A DNA stretch of 37,353 nt from Nitrosopumilus sp. LS_AOA (GCA_001543015.1 LFLC01000020.1:1-37353), one strand, 5' to 3'; shown: positions 1 to 7,761, numbered from the stretch's first letter. Numbers and translations are program-made. The notes: generated by a model from the sequence alone, not told the origin.

Positions 1-141
1 AATTAACTGAAATTTTAACACAAGGTAAGAATTATTAACTAAAAGTAAATCTGAAAGATTTAGCCTAATTGTTAGAGAATTTACCGAATTAATCTTTTGT
101 AAACTTTTTTTATCTAATTAAAATAAAAAAAGGAAAATAAA

Positions 142-552
142 ATGAGTAAAGAAAATAAAAAAAATATCTACCAATCCATGTCTGCTGGATTTGATCAAAT
201 ACACGATAATGTTGAGCAATCAACACCAGAATTCATTCAATCACTTAGTAATCTTCAACAAGAATATTTCACTGCATGGAAAAATATTGTCTCCACTAAC
301 TTTTCAATGCAAGAAGAATATGCTAAAAAGATTGGTTCATCTTCTGAATCCACTGATATGGCAGAACAAACTATTCAAAAAATTACAAATGAGATTGTAA
401 ATAATTTCAAACTACAAAATAATATCATCAAAATATGGTTAGATACATCAAAACAAAATATTCATGCAATTAATGAAAATTCAACATCCTTTTCTGATGT
501 AAATAAAAAATTTATTGAATCATTATCAAATATGTGGAATGTGCCCGAATAA
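142..552 (+). CDS. Phasin-like small helical protein
   Basis: This is a 136-residue, almost entirely alpha-helical, polar protein with no signal peptide, membrane segment or cysteine. Its pattern (MSAGFDQI near residue 13, then a Phe/Trp-containing amphipathic helix around residues 30-50 and a second long helix after residue 75) resembles phasin-type proteins that coat polyhydroxyalkanoate granules. Some Thaumarchaeota carry PHA synthase genes, but none is present in this window, so the assignment rests on overall character only. The ATG follows a purine-rich stretch (AAAAAGGAAAATAAA) that could serve as a ribosome binding site. The gene appears to be monocistronic. It could equally be an unrelated helical protein. 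Confidence 0.45.
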   Translation: MSKENKKNIYQSMSAGFDQIHDNVEQSTPEFIQSLSNLQQEYFTAWKNIVSTNFSMQEEYAKKIGSSSESTDMAEQTIQKITNEIVNNFKLQNNIIKIWLDTSKQNIHAINENSTSFSDVNKKFIESLSNMWNVPE

Positions 553-563
553 TGAGACTGATC

Positions 564-578
564 TGACAATAATTGTCA
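564..578. promoter_or_regulatory. Perfect 15-bp dyad TGACAAT-A-ATTGTCA
   Basis: Two perfect 7-bp inverted arms are separated by one base, 12 bp after the stop of the phasin-like gene and about 130 bp before the sensor kinase start. The symmetry and short spacer suit a homodimeric DNA-binding protein better than an intrinsic terminator, because no clean T-run follows directly. No regulator can be assigned. Confidence 0.35.
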
Positions 579-709
579 CATTTAGCCTAAAAATACTGAG
601 TAAATTTACTTTTTAAAATTTGGAACTAAAATCATCTGCAAATGTTTAATCCTAAAAAATACATAAAAAAACTATAACCATTATTAGCATATTTGCCGTA
701 TAGAATAAC

Positions 710-1804
710 ATGAGTGATACATCTAATCGTGCAGAGATGATGCAGTATTATGATGAAGTTTTAGCACAATCTGCTAGAAATTATGCTTTTACTTCTGATA
801 AAAAATGGGAGCAAAGATATCGAGAAGTTGAACCCCTATCTGATAAAATATTAAAAGATGCAATAAAAAAAGCAGATGTTTCAAACAGGGGTTTCTTTTC
901 TAGAATGGATTCTGCAAACCAGAAACTAGTGAAAATGGAGTTTACTGCAATTGATTATGTAAATAATGAAAAACCTAAACAAGCAATTGAACTTTTGGAC
1001 AGTGAGGGATATCTTAAACAAAGGGAAATTCTTGCAGGAGGGCTTGAAAAATTTGTTAAAAAATATCATGAAAAAGATTTTGAATCCCCAATTACATCTA
1101 AACACGTACGAGATGTGATTGAACTTGAACGACGTCTTGCTGTATTGGAGAAACAATTAGATGAAGAAAAGTTCACCACGGTTGGTCGCTTTGCATCCAA
1201 AATGGCACATGATCTAAGAAATCCTCTGGCTATCATTCAACTAAGTTTAGACAATCTAAAATTATTATATGGAGTAGATGCTACAAAACAAAAACAATTT
1301 GATAAGGTTGAACGTTCCATAGATAGAATTGTTCATCAAGTAGATGGAGTTTTAGATTTTGTAAGAGAAATACCAATCAAATTAGAAAAAATCACTTTAT
1401 CTGAAATAATTTGTGAATCTTTAGATTCTATCGTAATACCTGATAATATAAAATTGATACTTCCAAAAAATAATTTTGAATTAATCTGTGATAAAAGACA
1501 ACTCGCAGTCGGGTTAAATAATCTCATTTTGAATTCTATTCAAGCCATTAAAGATAAAGGAACAGTGACATTAAGTGGTATTGAAAAAGATAATTTGGTT
1601 ATTATTACAATAGAAGACTCGGGGTCTGGAATTTCAAAAGATAGGATTGATGATATATTTGAGCCTCTTTTTACAACAAAACAACAAGGTACTGGTTTGG
1701 GACTTGCAAGTGTCAAGTCAATTGTTAAGGCTCACGCAGGTACCATTTCCGTAACTTCGCCACCCACTGTTTTCACAATAACTCTACCAAAAACTAATTC
1801 ATAA
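710..1804 (+). CDS. Soluble sensor histidine kinase
   Basis: A 364-residue cytoplasmic histidine kinase. Residues 15-125 form a helical input domain (SARNYAF...WEQRYREVEP...LVKMEF...QAIELLDSEGY) whose pattern resembles a domain I know in front of bacterial GGDEF and PAS signalling proteins. A short coiled coil follows at 135-155. The HisKA dimerisation domain carries phospho-acceptor His167 in MAHDLRNPLA. The HATPase domain has the N box (Asn275 in NLILNSIQ), G1 box DSGSGI (303-308) and G2 box GTGLGL (327-332). There are no membrane segments, so it should sense a cytoplasmic signal or partner. The core closely resembles that of the kinase at 30693-32348. No response regulator is adjacent. Confidence 0.9.
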   Translation: MSDTSNRAEMMQYYDEVLAQSARNYAFTSDKKWEQRYREVEPLSDKILKDAIKKADVSNRGFFSRMDSANQKLVKMEFTAIDYVNNEKPKQAIELLDSEGYLKQREILAGGLEKFVKKYHEKDFESPITSKHVRDVIELERRLAVLEKQLDEEKFTTVGRFASKMAHDLRNPLAIIQLSLDNLKLLYGVDATKQKQFDKVERSIDRIVHQVDGVLDFVREIPIKLEKITLSEIICESLDSIVIPDNIKLILPKNNFELICDKRQLAVGLNNLILNSIQAIKDKGTVTLSGIEKDNLVIITIEDSGSGISKDRIDDIFEPLFTTKQQGTGLGLASVKSIVKAHAGTISVTSPPTVFTITLPKTNS

Positions 1805-1891
1805 TCCTAGTAGAGATTATGTATTTTACGTGTCTTAAAAATACGTTCATATTATAATATATGATTTTCATAAAAAGTATGAGTTTCTTAC

Positions 1892-2005
1892 ATGGCTAAG
1901 AGGATTACTTGTCCTTATTGTCCGAAAATATTAGTCCAAGGCTTTTTGCCAAGACATATTCGAGCTTTTCATAAATCAAAAGTGGATAAATCCACCAAAA
2001 AATAA
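1892..2005 (+). CDS. 37-residue C2H2 zinc-finger mini-protein
   Basis: A short reading frame starting at ATG with a single classical C2H2 finger: Cys7-x2-Cys10-x11-His22-x4-His27, followed by a lysine-rich tail (KSKVDKSTKK). The spacing is that of zinc fingers, and the basic tail suggests nucleic-acid binding. Small one-finger proteins are common in Thaumarchaeota, usually without known function. It ends 9 bp from the convergent ribbon-helix-helix gene. The C2H2 spacing argues that the frame is real, but its size leaves some doubt. Confidence 0.6.
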   Translation: MAKRITCPYCPKILVQGFLPRHIRAFHKSKVDKSTKK

Positions 2006-2014
2006 ATTTTGGGA

Positions 2015-2158
2015 TTATTTTAGTCCTTTTTCTAGAATTTCATTTACTATTCTTGAAAAGCTAACTGATGATGATGTTTCTGTAATTTTTTTTGCTTGTA
2101 ACTTTCTTATTTTTTTTACAATATCACTATTTAGCATGATTGTAATTCTTTCTGCCAT
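2015..2158 (-). CDS. Ribbon-helix-helix protein (CopG/Arc-like)
   Basis: A 47-residue protein with an N-terminal beta-strand (ERITIML) followed by two helices; the second (SFSRIVNEILEKGLK) is typical of the RHH fold. This is the minimal size of CopG/Arc/MetJ-type DNA-binding proteins, which act as dimers on short dyads. No toxin gene lies next to it, so it looks like a stand-alone regulator rather than an antitoxin. It lies about 0.6 kb from the first of the 22-bp dyads described here, but nothing in the sequence links the two. Confidence 0.65.
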   Translation of the reverse strand: MAERITIMLNSDIVKKIRKLQAKKITETSSSVSFSRIVNEILEKGLK

Positions 2159-2282
2159 TATTGTGTAACGTCTTTACTCTTCTTTGAATACATGAAATCT
2201 GATTAATTTATGTGATTGTCAAACAAAACCAAATATTACCATTTTTGGAAATACATCTTGAAGTTTGTGATCTGTAGTTAGA

Positions 2283-2732
2283 TTACGAAATATTCTTTGT
2301 AAATGAAAGAGATGATTGCTCAAAACCAATTTTACGATAAAATTTGTGCGAGTCTGTTCTTTGATTACCTGATTCAAGTCTAATTCTATGACACTTCTTT
2401 TTTGTTGCAAAAATCACACAATACTCAATAATCTTTTTTCCAATACCTTTACCCTGATGTTTTTTGGCAATTACTAGTTCGGGAATATACATTTCAGGTG
2501 GTTTTCTATTCAATCTGGACAGAAACATGATGCAAACTATTCCAATTACATTACCTTCTAGTTTTGCCACGATAATTTGTTTATCGGTATCATACAGGTA
2601 TTTTATTATTTTACTTTCAAATCGTTTTACTTCTGAATTATTTTGAGGTCTTGGTCTTCCAAGTTCATATAATAGATCTAGAATGACAGGGATATCATTT
2701 TTTGATGCTTTTTTGATAATCACATTTTCCAT
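2283..2732 (-). CDS. GNAT family N-acetyltransferase
   Basis: A 149-residue single-domain acetyltransferase. The acetyl-CoA pyrophosphate-binding motif A is QGKGIGKK at residues 93-100, preceded by the strand PELVIAKKH. The C-terminal FYRKIGFEQ is the usual GNAT motif B ending. The N-terminal IIKKASKNDIPVILDLL matches the first strand and helix of the fold. The substrate cannot be predicted: small-molecule amines and protein N-termini are both possible. Start at ATG. The gene stands alone, with about 330 bp of non-coding, repeat-bearing DNA upstream. Confidence 0.85.
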   Translation of the reverse strand: MENVIIKKASKNDIPVILDLLYELGRPRPQNNSEVKRFESKIIKYLYDTDKQIIVAKLEGNVIGIVCIMFLSRLNRKPPEMYIPELVIAKKHQGKGIGKKIIEYCVIFATKKKCHRIRLESGNQRTDSHKFYRKIGFEQSSLSFTKNIS

Positions 2733-2782
2733 ATTTTTTATGTAATGTGATGTAGTTTAAACAAATCTTCAATCGTCGTTTG

Positions 2783-2804
2783 CGTAATCTTACTATGGAT
2801 TACG
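2783..2804. repeat. 22-bp dyad repeat, copy 1
   Basis: Arms CGTAATC and GATTACG enclose an 8-bp centre TTACTATG. The same centre and 20 of the 22 positions recur at 3769-3790, and a weaker copy lies at 6041-6062. The copy sits in the divergent space between the acetyltransferase and the phosphoribosyltransferase. It is a candidate operator or a dispersed repeat. Confidence 0.6.
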
Positions 2805-2924
2805 AAATGGCATAAAATAATTAAACATAGAAACAAGTTTGATGCAACATATTCCACAATAAATTAAACAAATGTTCAGTCTAATATTGTTCTAATTTAT
2901 TATTCAATTTATAATATAATTTAA

Positions 2925-3021
2925 TGAAGACTGAAACAAACCTGCACCGCTAATTTAATCATGGTGTCACCTTATGGGATTTTACTCTATAGAGTAAAAC
3001 AGTTCAGGATTTCAGTCTTCA
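2925..3021 (+). ncRNA. Candidate structured RNA / leader element
   Basis: Twelve consecutive bases at 2925-2936 (TGAAGACTGAAA) are perfectly complementary to 3010-3021. Inside, CCTG (2941-2944) pairs with CAGG (3005-3008). This closes a junction with two hairpins: CACC (2945-2948) with GGTG (2963-2966), and an 8-bp TTTTACTC/GAGTAAAA hairpin (2980-2987 with 2992-2999) with a TATA loop. A TATA-like ATTTATTA lies roughly 30 bp before the outer stem, where an archaeal promoter would start an RNA. The element ends 45 bp before the phosphoribosyltransferase ATG, so it could be its leader, a free small RNA, or a DNA dyad. I do not recognise a known riboswitch class. The strand is inferred from the downstream gene. 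Confidence 0.45.
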
Positions 3022-3066
3022 ATATTTTTACTGAAATGTTATTAGATATTATGCGTAAACTATGGT

Positions 3067-3708
3067 ATGTTTAAGGATAGAATTCATGCTGGAAAATTAC
3101 TTGCTGAAAAACTAGTTGATGTTGTAAATGGTAGAAATTCTATTGTACTTGCAATCCCTAGAGGGGGGGTCATAATTGGTAATGAAGTTTCAAATAGAAT
3201 AGGCGCAGAACTTGATATTATAGTTTCAAAGAAAATAACTCCGCCTGATTCTTCAGAATTTGCAATAGGATCTATTGTTCATGATGGAACAATATACCTT
3301 GAACCGAACTGGAGAACATATTCAAATGATGAGCAGATTGCAAAAGAAATAAAAATTAAGACCCAAGAAGTTCAAAGAAGATTATTACAATATAGAGCAA
3401 AACCAAATTATAATTTTGATGCTAAGAAAACTGTAATTATTGTAGATGATGGTATGGCTACAGGTTGTACTGTTCAAGTAATTCTCAAATGGCTTGCAAA
3501 GCATGATGTCGGAGATATTATTTTAGCTGTTCCTGTAATGCCTGCTGTAACGTATGAGATTTTTAAAAAATTAATACAAAGAACAGTTGTACTTGAAATT
3601 CCTACTTTTTTTTCATCAGTAGGTCAGTTTTATGATAAATTTGACCAAGTATCTGATGAAAAAGTAATTCAAGTTTTACATGATTCCCAAATCTGGAAAT
3701 TGGAATGA
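3067..3708 (+). CDS. Predicted phosphoribosyltransferase (COG1926-like)
   Basis: A 213-residue type I phosphoribosyltransferase fold. The PRPP-binding loop is VIIVDDGMATGCT at residues 123-135. The N-terminal segment AIPRGGVIIGNEV (29-41) and DIIVSKKITPP (50-60) are typical of the family often annotated simply as predicted phosphoribosyltransferases. The hydrophobic strand pattern is complete and the length is normal. The base or substrate used is unknown for most members of this family, so a purine-salvage role should not be assumed. It starts at ATG, 45 bp after the foldable element at 2925-3021 and between two copies of the 22-bp dyad. Transcription therefore may be controlled by either element. 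Confidence 0.85.
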   Translation: MFKDRIHAGKLLAEKLVDVVNGRNSIVLAIPRGGVIIGNEVSNRIGAELDIIVSKKITPPDSSEFAIGSIVHDGTIYLEPNWRTYSNDEQIAKEIKIKTQEVQRRLLQYRAKPNYNFDAKKTVIIVDDGMATGCTVQVILKWLAKHDVGDIILAVPVMPAVTYEIFKKLIQRTVVLEIPTFFSSVGQFYDKFDQVSDEKVIQVLHDSQIWKLE

Positions 3709-3768
3709 GAAATTTGAGAAACTTATGGGATAATGAATAATAGAATTCATCAGTACGATCTAAATTTT

Positions 3769-3790
3769 CATAATCTTACTATGGATTACG
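3769..3790. repeat. 22-bp dyad repeat, copy 2
   Basis: CATAATC, the centre TTACTATG, then GATTACG. It is identical to copy 1 at 2783-2804 except for the second base. It lies between the phosphoribosyltransferase stop and the surface-protein start, about 97 bp before the latter. Confidence 0.6.
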
Positions 3791-3886
3791 CAAATAACAG
3801 ATATGAACAATTTTATGTGAAATTATAAGTTGTTCATAATTTAAACAAATATTATAAATTATTGTGATTCACAGAATTTGTAATCA

Positions 3887-6007
3887 ATGAATCATTCCAA
3901 AATCATATTTGTATTTCTTTCAATCATTCTTTTTTCAGGTTTATTTACTTCAACAAATCAAGTGTTTGCTGATGTTGATACTTGGACTGTAGGTGATACT
4001 GGTGATGCTGCAGGTAGTACTATTCTGCTTGCAGTATCAATGACTTCTGCTAATGATGGTGTAGCTGTAGGTCGTGGCGGCGTTATTGTTCACACTAGTG
4101 ATGGCGGTGTTACTTGGACTGTAGGTGATACTGGTGATGCTGCAGGTACCACTATTCTGAATGCAGTATCAATGACTTCTGCTAATGATGGTGTAGCTGT
4201 AGGTAATGATGGACTTATTGTTCACACTAGTGATGGCGGTGTTACTTGGACTGTAGGGGATACTGGTGCTGTAGTATCCACTATTCTGAATGCAGTATCA
4301 ATGACTTCTGCTAATGATGGTGTATCTGTAGGTAATGATGGAGTTATTATTCACACTAGTGATGGCGGTGTTACTTGGACTGTAGGTGATACTGGTGATG
4401 CTGCAGGCACTACTATTCTACGTGGAATATCCATGACTTCTGCTAATGATGGTGTATCTGTAGGTAATGATGGAGTTATTGTTCACACTAGTGATGGCGG
4501 TGTTACTTGGACTGTAGGTGATACTGGTGATGCTGCAGGCACCACTATTCTACGTGCAGTATCTATGATTTCTGTTAGGGATGGTGTAGCTGTAGGTGAT
4601 GGCGGCGTTATTGTTCACACTAGTGATGGTGGTGTTATTTGGACTGTAGGGGATGTTCGTGATGCTGCAGGTACCACTGCTCTACGTGGAATATCCATGA
4701 CTTCTGCTAATGATGGTGTAGCTGTAGGTGTTGATGGAGTTATTGTTCACACTAGTGATGGTGGTGTTAATTGGATTGTAGTGGATGTCACTAGTGATGC
4801 TGCAGGTACCACTGCTCTGCTTGCAGTATCCATGACTTCTGCTAATGATGGTGTATCTGTAGGTGCTGCCGGACTTATTGTTTACACTGTATCATCTAGT
4901 ATAATATCATCTGGTGGTGGGGGTTCAGCTAGCAAATACAATACAAAACCAACATTTGGAATAGACCCTAAAACATACTTTCAGATAATCGAGGGTGGTT
5001 TTAGTTTCAATGATGTACCCATAGATATTACAGATAATCATTGGACACAATATGAGAAACAGTCAATCAAAGTGGGAGAATCAAATGAATTTGAAACCAA
5101 AGTATTTGCTAGTCAAAAATTAAAAGTACAAGAATTTTTGTTTGGAATACCTGTAGTTGGTGAGTCTCACAAAGCAGAATTGGGAGTTGAGGTATTTTAT
5201 GATTCTTCAGGTGAGATTGAAGAAATTAGAGTAATTCAAAAAACAGATATCATAGATGTTGATTCAATTCAAATTGAAAAAATCAAATCAAAATGTCGGT
5301 TAGATGACTCAGATGAAAAATGTGTCACTACACAATTACAAATGATATTCCTAGAACCACTAAAAGATAGTGTGATGGCAATAAAGGCAATTGATTTCAA
5401 AGGTAGATCTCAAGTAACATACCTTAATGATGGCTTTGATATTTCAGGTAATTCTCTAAATCCTATGAAAACCATGATGATTATAGGCACTGAGAAATAT
5501 GAGAGTTTAGTCAAAGTAACACAGATTGCAAAGTATAGTGATGTTTGGATGGCACAAGATGGTAGAGCATTTGAAATTAATGAATATGGTTCATCCAAAC
5601 TCATTAATCAAACAATTCAAGATAGACAAGATACAAGTAATAATTTAGATAGATATAATTCAGAATTTACAAAAATCAAAAAAACTCAAATTGATAAAGC
5701 TATAAAATTATTACTTGAAAAATGTCCTGAATGTTTGGATTCTTTTGTAAATTTTGCTGATTCCTGGAGTTATGACTATCCTTTGAAAGTAGACCGCACT
5801 GAAAAAATTACAAAACTTGTTGAAATTGAAAAACAAAAAGCTACCAAAGTTTTAGAGAATGTACAACTACTCATAACATACCCTGATGCAGAAATAGATA
5901 GGGATGACAGATCAATTTCAGTCATTCTAGCAGAAGAGCGAGCAATGAAAAAAATCTTGGCAGAAGAGCGAGCATATCTCAAACAGACACTTGCTCCTAA
6001 ACAATAA
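3887..6007 (+). CDS. Secreted Ycf48/BNR-repeat surface protein
   Basis: A 706-residue exported protein. Residues 1-29 are a Sec signal peptide (Lys5, hydrophobic stretch, cleavage probably after VFA at 28). Residues 33-334 hold seven repeats of about 44 residues, each with WTVGDTGDAAGTT, VSMTSANDGVAVG and IVHTSDGGVTW elements. These are the marks of Ycf48/BNR-type beta-propeller blades. A glycine-rich linker (SSGGGGSAS) leads to a beta-rich domain (about 345-570) that resembles C-terminal domains I associate with Thaumarchaeal cell-surface proteins. A charged helical tail (580-706) ends in near-repeats of LAEERA. There is no C-terminal membrane anchor. The likely role is in the cell envelope or in binding; the ligand is unknown. 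Confidence 0.85.
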   Translation: MNHSKIIFVFLSIILFSGLFTSTNQVFADVDTWTVGDTGDAAGSTILLAVSMTSANDGVAVGRGGVIVHTSDGGVTWTVGDTGDAAGTTILNAVSMTSANDGVAVGNDGLIVHTSDGGVTWTVGDTGAVVSTILNAVSMTSANDGVSVGNDGVIIHTSDGGVTWTVGDTGDAAGTTILRGISMTSANDGVSVGNDGVIVHTSDGGVTWTVGDTGDAAGTTILRAVSMISVRDGVAVGDGGVIVHTSDGGVIWTVGDVRDAAGTTALRGISMTSANDGVAVGVDGVIVHTSDGGVNWIVVDVTSDAAGTTALLAVSMTSANDGVSVGAAGLIVYTVSSSIISSGGGGSASKYNTKPTFGIDPKTYFQIIEGGFSFNDVPIDITDNHWTQYEKQSIKVGESNEFETKVFASQKLKVQEFLFGIPVVGESHKAELGVEVFYDSSGEIEEIRVIQKTDIIDVDSIQIEKIKSKCRLDDSDEKCVTTQLQMIFLEPLKDSVMAIKAIDFKGRSQVTYLNDGFDISGNSLNPMKTMMIIGTEKYESLVKVTQIAKYSDVWMAQDGRAFEINEYGSSKLINQTIQDRQDTSNNLDRYNSEFTKIKKTQIDKAIKLLLEKCPECLDSFVNFADSWSYDYPLKVDRTEKITKLVEIEKQKATKVLENVQLLITYPDAEIDRDDRSISVILAEERAMKKILAEERAYLKQTLAPKQ
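3983..4888 (+). repeat. Seven tandem ~132-bp coding repeats
   Basis: The repeat units begin at Trp codons at 3983, 4115, 4247, 4376, 4508, 4640 and 4772. The period is 132 bp, except for the third unit, which is 129 bp. Long stretches match between units at the DNA level, including synonymous sites (for example GTTCACACTAGTGATGGCGG). That indicates recent expansion or ongoing homogenisation rather than ancient blade duplication. The last unit is partial and more diverged. Confidence 0.9.
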
Positions 6008-6040
6008 AATAAAATCACTACAAACTATATTCTAATTTTT

Positions 6041-6062
6041 CATAATCCTATACAATATTACG
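6041..6062. repeat. Degenerate third copy of the 22-bp dyad
   Basis: CATAATCC...ATATTACG keeps the outer positions of the 22-bp dyad (about 14 of 22 match), but the centre has diverged. It lies 34 bp after the surface-protein stop. It could be chance in AT-rich DNA. It is listed because spacing and orientation match the two good copies. Confidence 0.3.
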
Positions 6063-6114
6063 AAACATACCTGATTTTTTTATTCACGTATATTTTGGGA
6101 CTCTATAACCAACA

Positions 6115-6207
6115 ATGCCTTCAAATCCACGTGGAGTTGAACCTTCAAAACTCTCGAGAGGAATTATTATATTGATTCAAATCCATAAAACTCATTTGCA
6201 GTATTGA
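6115..6207 (+). CDS. 30-residue micro-ORF, possible gene remnant
   Basis: An ATG-started frame beginning MPSNPRGVEPSKLSRG and then a short hydrophobic run IIILI before it ends after 30 codons. The opening looks like the cytoplasmic N-terminus and start of a membrane segment of a larger membrane protein, so this may be the 5' remnant of a decayed gene. The rest of the 451-bp gap between 6008 and 6458 holds no other convincing frame, only the degenerate dyad at 6041 and the hairpin at 6348-6389. Confidence 0.3.
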   Translation: MPSNPRGVEPSKLSRGIIILIQIHKTHLQY

Positions 6208-6347
6208 AGTTTTAGTTTGATGCTGTAATCTCTATTTTTTCTAAAATTTTTTAATTTTATACGTGGCTAACTTTTAGTCAATAATTTTTGTCGTGCAAAC
6301 CAATTATTGATTATCAAAATTTGGCCATAAAAATTTGTGCCTATTTT

Positions 6348-6389
6348 GAAAATCACCTTTAGACACTCTGTCTAATTTGGTGAGATTTC
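6348..6389. promoter_or_regulatory. Imperfect hairpin ahead of the kinase gene
   Basis: TTAGAC (6359-6364) pairs with GTCTAA (6370-6375) around a 5-base loop. The stem continues with CACC/GGTG (6354-6357 with 6379-6382) and GAAA/TTTC (6348-6351 with 6386-6389). It lies 69 bp before the kinase ATG and could be a leader structure or an operator. Confidence 0.35.
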
Positions 6390-6458
6390 ACGCTTTTGTA
6401 CAATGTGTTCAAAAAATACACACAGATCATAATAGGAAAATTACTACTATTTCCAAAT

Positions 6459-7511
6459 ATGGTACTTGATAATCCTTCAGAACAAGATCCAGTAATGCGG
6501 GATTTATCAGAAATTACTGTAAATGCTTTAAAAGATTTAGAATTAGCAAGAAAAGATCTTCAAGAAAATGATTTACACATGAAGGAGATGAACAAACTTG
6601 CAAATGAACGGGTAGATGAAATGTCTCGTGTAAATCAACAACTACAAACTAAAATTTCCTTTGTAGAGAATGTAGCAAATACAATTAGAGAAAAAAATGA
6701 TAAACTCGAATCTGATATTAAATTAGTTAAAAATGAAAAGAGTCGTTATCTTCAATTAAATGATAGATTAAAAACAGATCTTGGAAAAGTAATTAAAAAA
6801 GAAAAAGAACTTTCAGTAAAACAAATATTTCTTGAGCGAAAAATTGAAACTCAAACAGATGATCTTAAAAGAACAGAAAAAATATCCATAATAGGACAAT
6901 TTACCTCAAGACTTGCTCATGATATGCGAAATCCATTATCCAGATTAAAAATGTCTCATGAAATTTTATGTAATAATCCTAATCTCAACGTACTGGAAAA
7001 GATCAAACATCAACAAAGAATTGATGCCTCTATTTCAGCTATGGTTCGAATAATAAAGGATGTATTGGAATTTGTTCGAATATCTGATTTACAAATGAAT
7101 GAAACATTACTTGATGATGTAATTTCATCATCTATTGAAGGAATTGATATTCCCTCCTCAGTTAAAATTGAAAGAATTGGTGAATCCATAAATATTTTAT
7201 GTGATTCACGAAAATTAGAAGCTGTTTTTTCTAATCTACTAACTAATGCCATTGATGCAATTGAGAAAAATGGAAAAATTAGGATTAAAACAATAATTAC
7301 ATCTAATAATATTGTTATACAATTTGAAGATTCTGGTGTGGGTGTTCCGCCCGGTGATGAATCCAAGATTTTTGATCCAATGTTTACTACAAAATCCTTT
7401 GGAAGTGGATTGGGGCTAACTATCAGTAAAATGATTGTTGACCAGCATGGAGGGAAAATTGTATACCGTAACATGCCATCAGTATTTTCAGTATTTTTAC
7501 CAAAACATTAA
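6459..7511 (+). CDS. Coiled-coil sensor histidine kinase
   Basis: A 350-residue soluble kinase. I start it at ATG 6459 (MVLDNPSEQD). The frame is open further up to a TTG at 6396, but the added 21 residues are unlike the rest. Residues 15-140 form one long coiled coil of Lys/Glu heptads with no recognisable ligand domain. His154 in RLAHDMRNPLS is the phospho-acceptor. The HATPase part has NLLTNAID, DSGVGV and GSGLGL boxes. The long coiled coil probably transmits or integrates signals from a partner protein. The transcript may carry the hairpin at 6348-6389. No partner response regulator is adjacent. Confidence 0.88.
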   Translation: MVLDNPSEQDPVMRDLSEITVNALKDLELARKDLQENDLHMKEMNKLANERVDEMSRVNQQLQTKISFVENVANTIREKNDKLESDIKLVKNEKSRYLQLNDRLKTDLGKVIKKEKELSVKQIFLERKIETQTDDLKRTEKISIIGQFTSRLAHDMRNPLSRLKMSHEILCNNPNLNVLEKIKHQQRIDASISAMVRIIKDVLEFVRISDLQMNETLLDDVISSSIEGIDIPSSVKIERIGESINILCDSRKLEAVFSNLLTNAIDAIEKNGKIRIKTIITSNNIVIQFEDSGVGVPPGDESKIFDPMFTTKSFGSGLGLTISKMIVDQHGGKIVYRNMPSVFSVFLPKH

Positions 7512-7577
7512 CGTACTTTTTACAATGACACTATTCTAACTGTTTTTAATTAATTGAATAATTATTTGAAAAAAGAA

Positions 7578-7718
7578 TTAATGGCTGTGTCCACAACCGC
7601 AAGAATCATGTCCTTCTTGACTACCTTCTGATTCTTTACCTGCACATCTAGAACATTTGTTAGCGTCTGTTGGTGAGAAAAATCCTATCCCACAAGAGAT
7701 ACATTTTTGATTTGCCAT
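7578..7718 (-). CDS. 46-residue Cys/His-rich metal-binding protein
   Basis: A short ATG-started frame with CISCG at residues 6-10 and CSRC at 22-25, forming a plausible zinc ribbon. It ends in a Cys/His tail (HDSCGCGHSH). The terminal CGCGHSH resembles metal-chelating tails of small zinc or nickel proteins. Function is unknown: it could be structural, a metal buffer or a nucleic-acid-binding ribbon. It lies 43 bp downstream of the next gene on the same strand, another zinc-ribbon protein, so the two may be co-transcribed. Confidence 0.7.
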   Translation of the reverse strand: MANQKCISCGIGFFSPTDANKCSRCAGKESEGSQEGHDSCGCGHSH

Positions 7719-7761
7719 AATATTTATCAAGAACTGCTGTATTTATTGAATGCGTATTTTT

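Noticed and set aside
2008-2732. Ribbon-helix-helix plus GNAT as a TacAT-type toxin-antitoxin pair
   Set aside because: The genes are separated by 124 bp, the GNAT is not directly coupled to the RHH gene and has no toxin-specific features I can recognise; the two look independent.
3983-4888. Tandem repeats considered as a CRISPR-like or satellite array
   Set aside because: The period is codon-based (132 bp), the frame is kept throughout and the translation gives propeller blades; there are no spacers.
7010-7474. 154-codon minus-strand frame inside a histidine kinase
   Set aside because: It lies wholly antisense to the kinase ATPase domain, whose motifs are intact; it is an antisense shadow.
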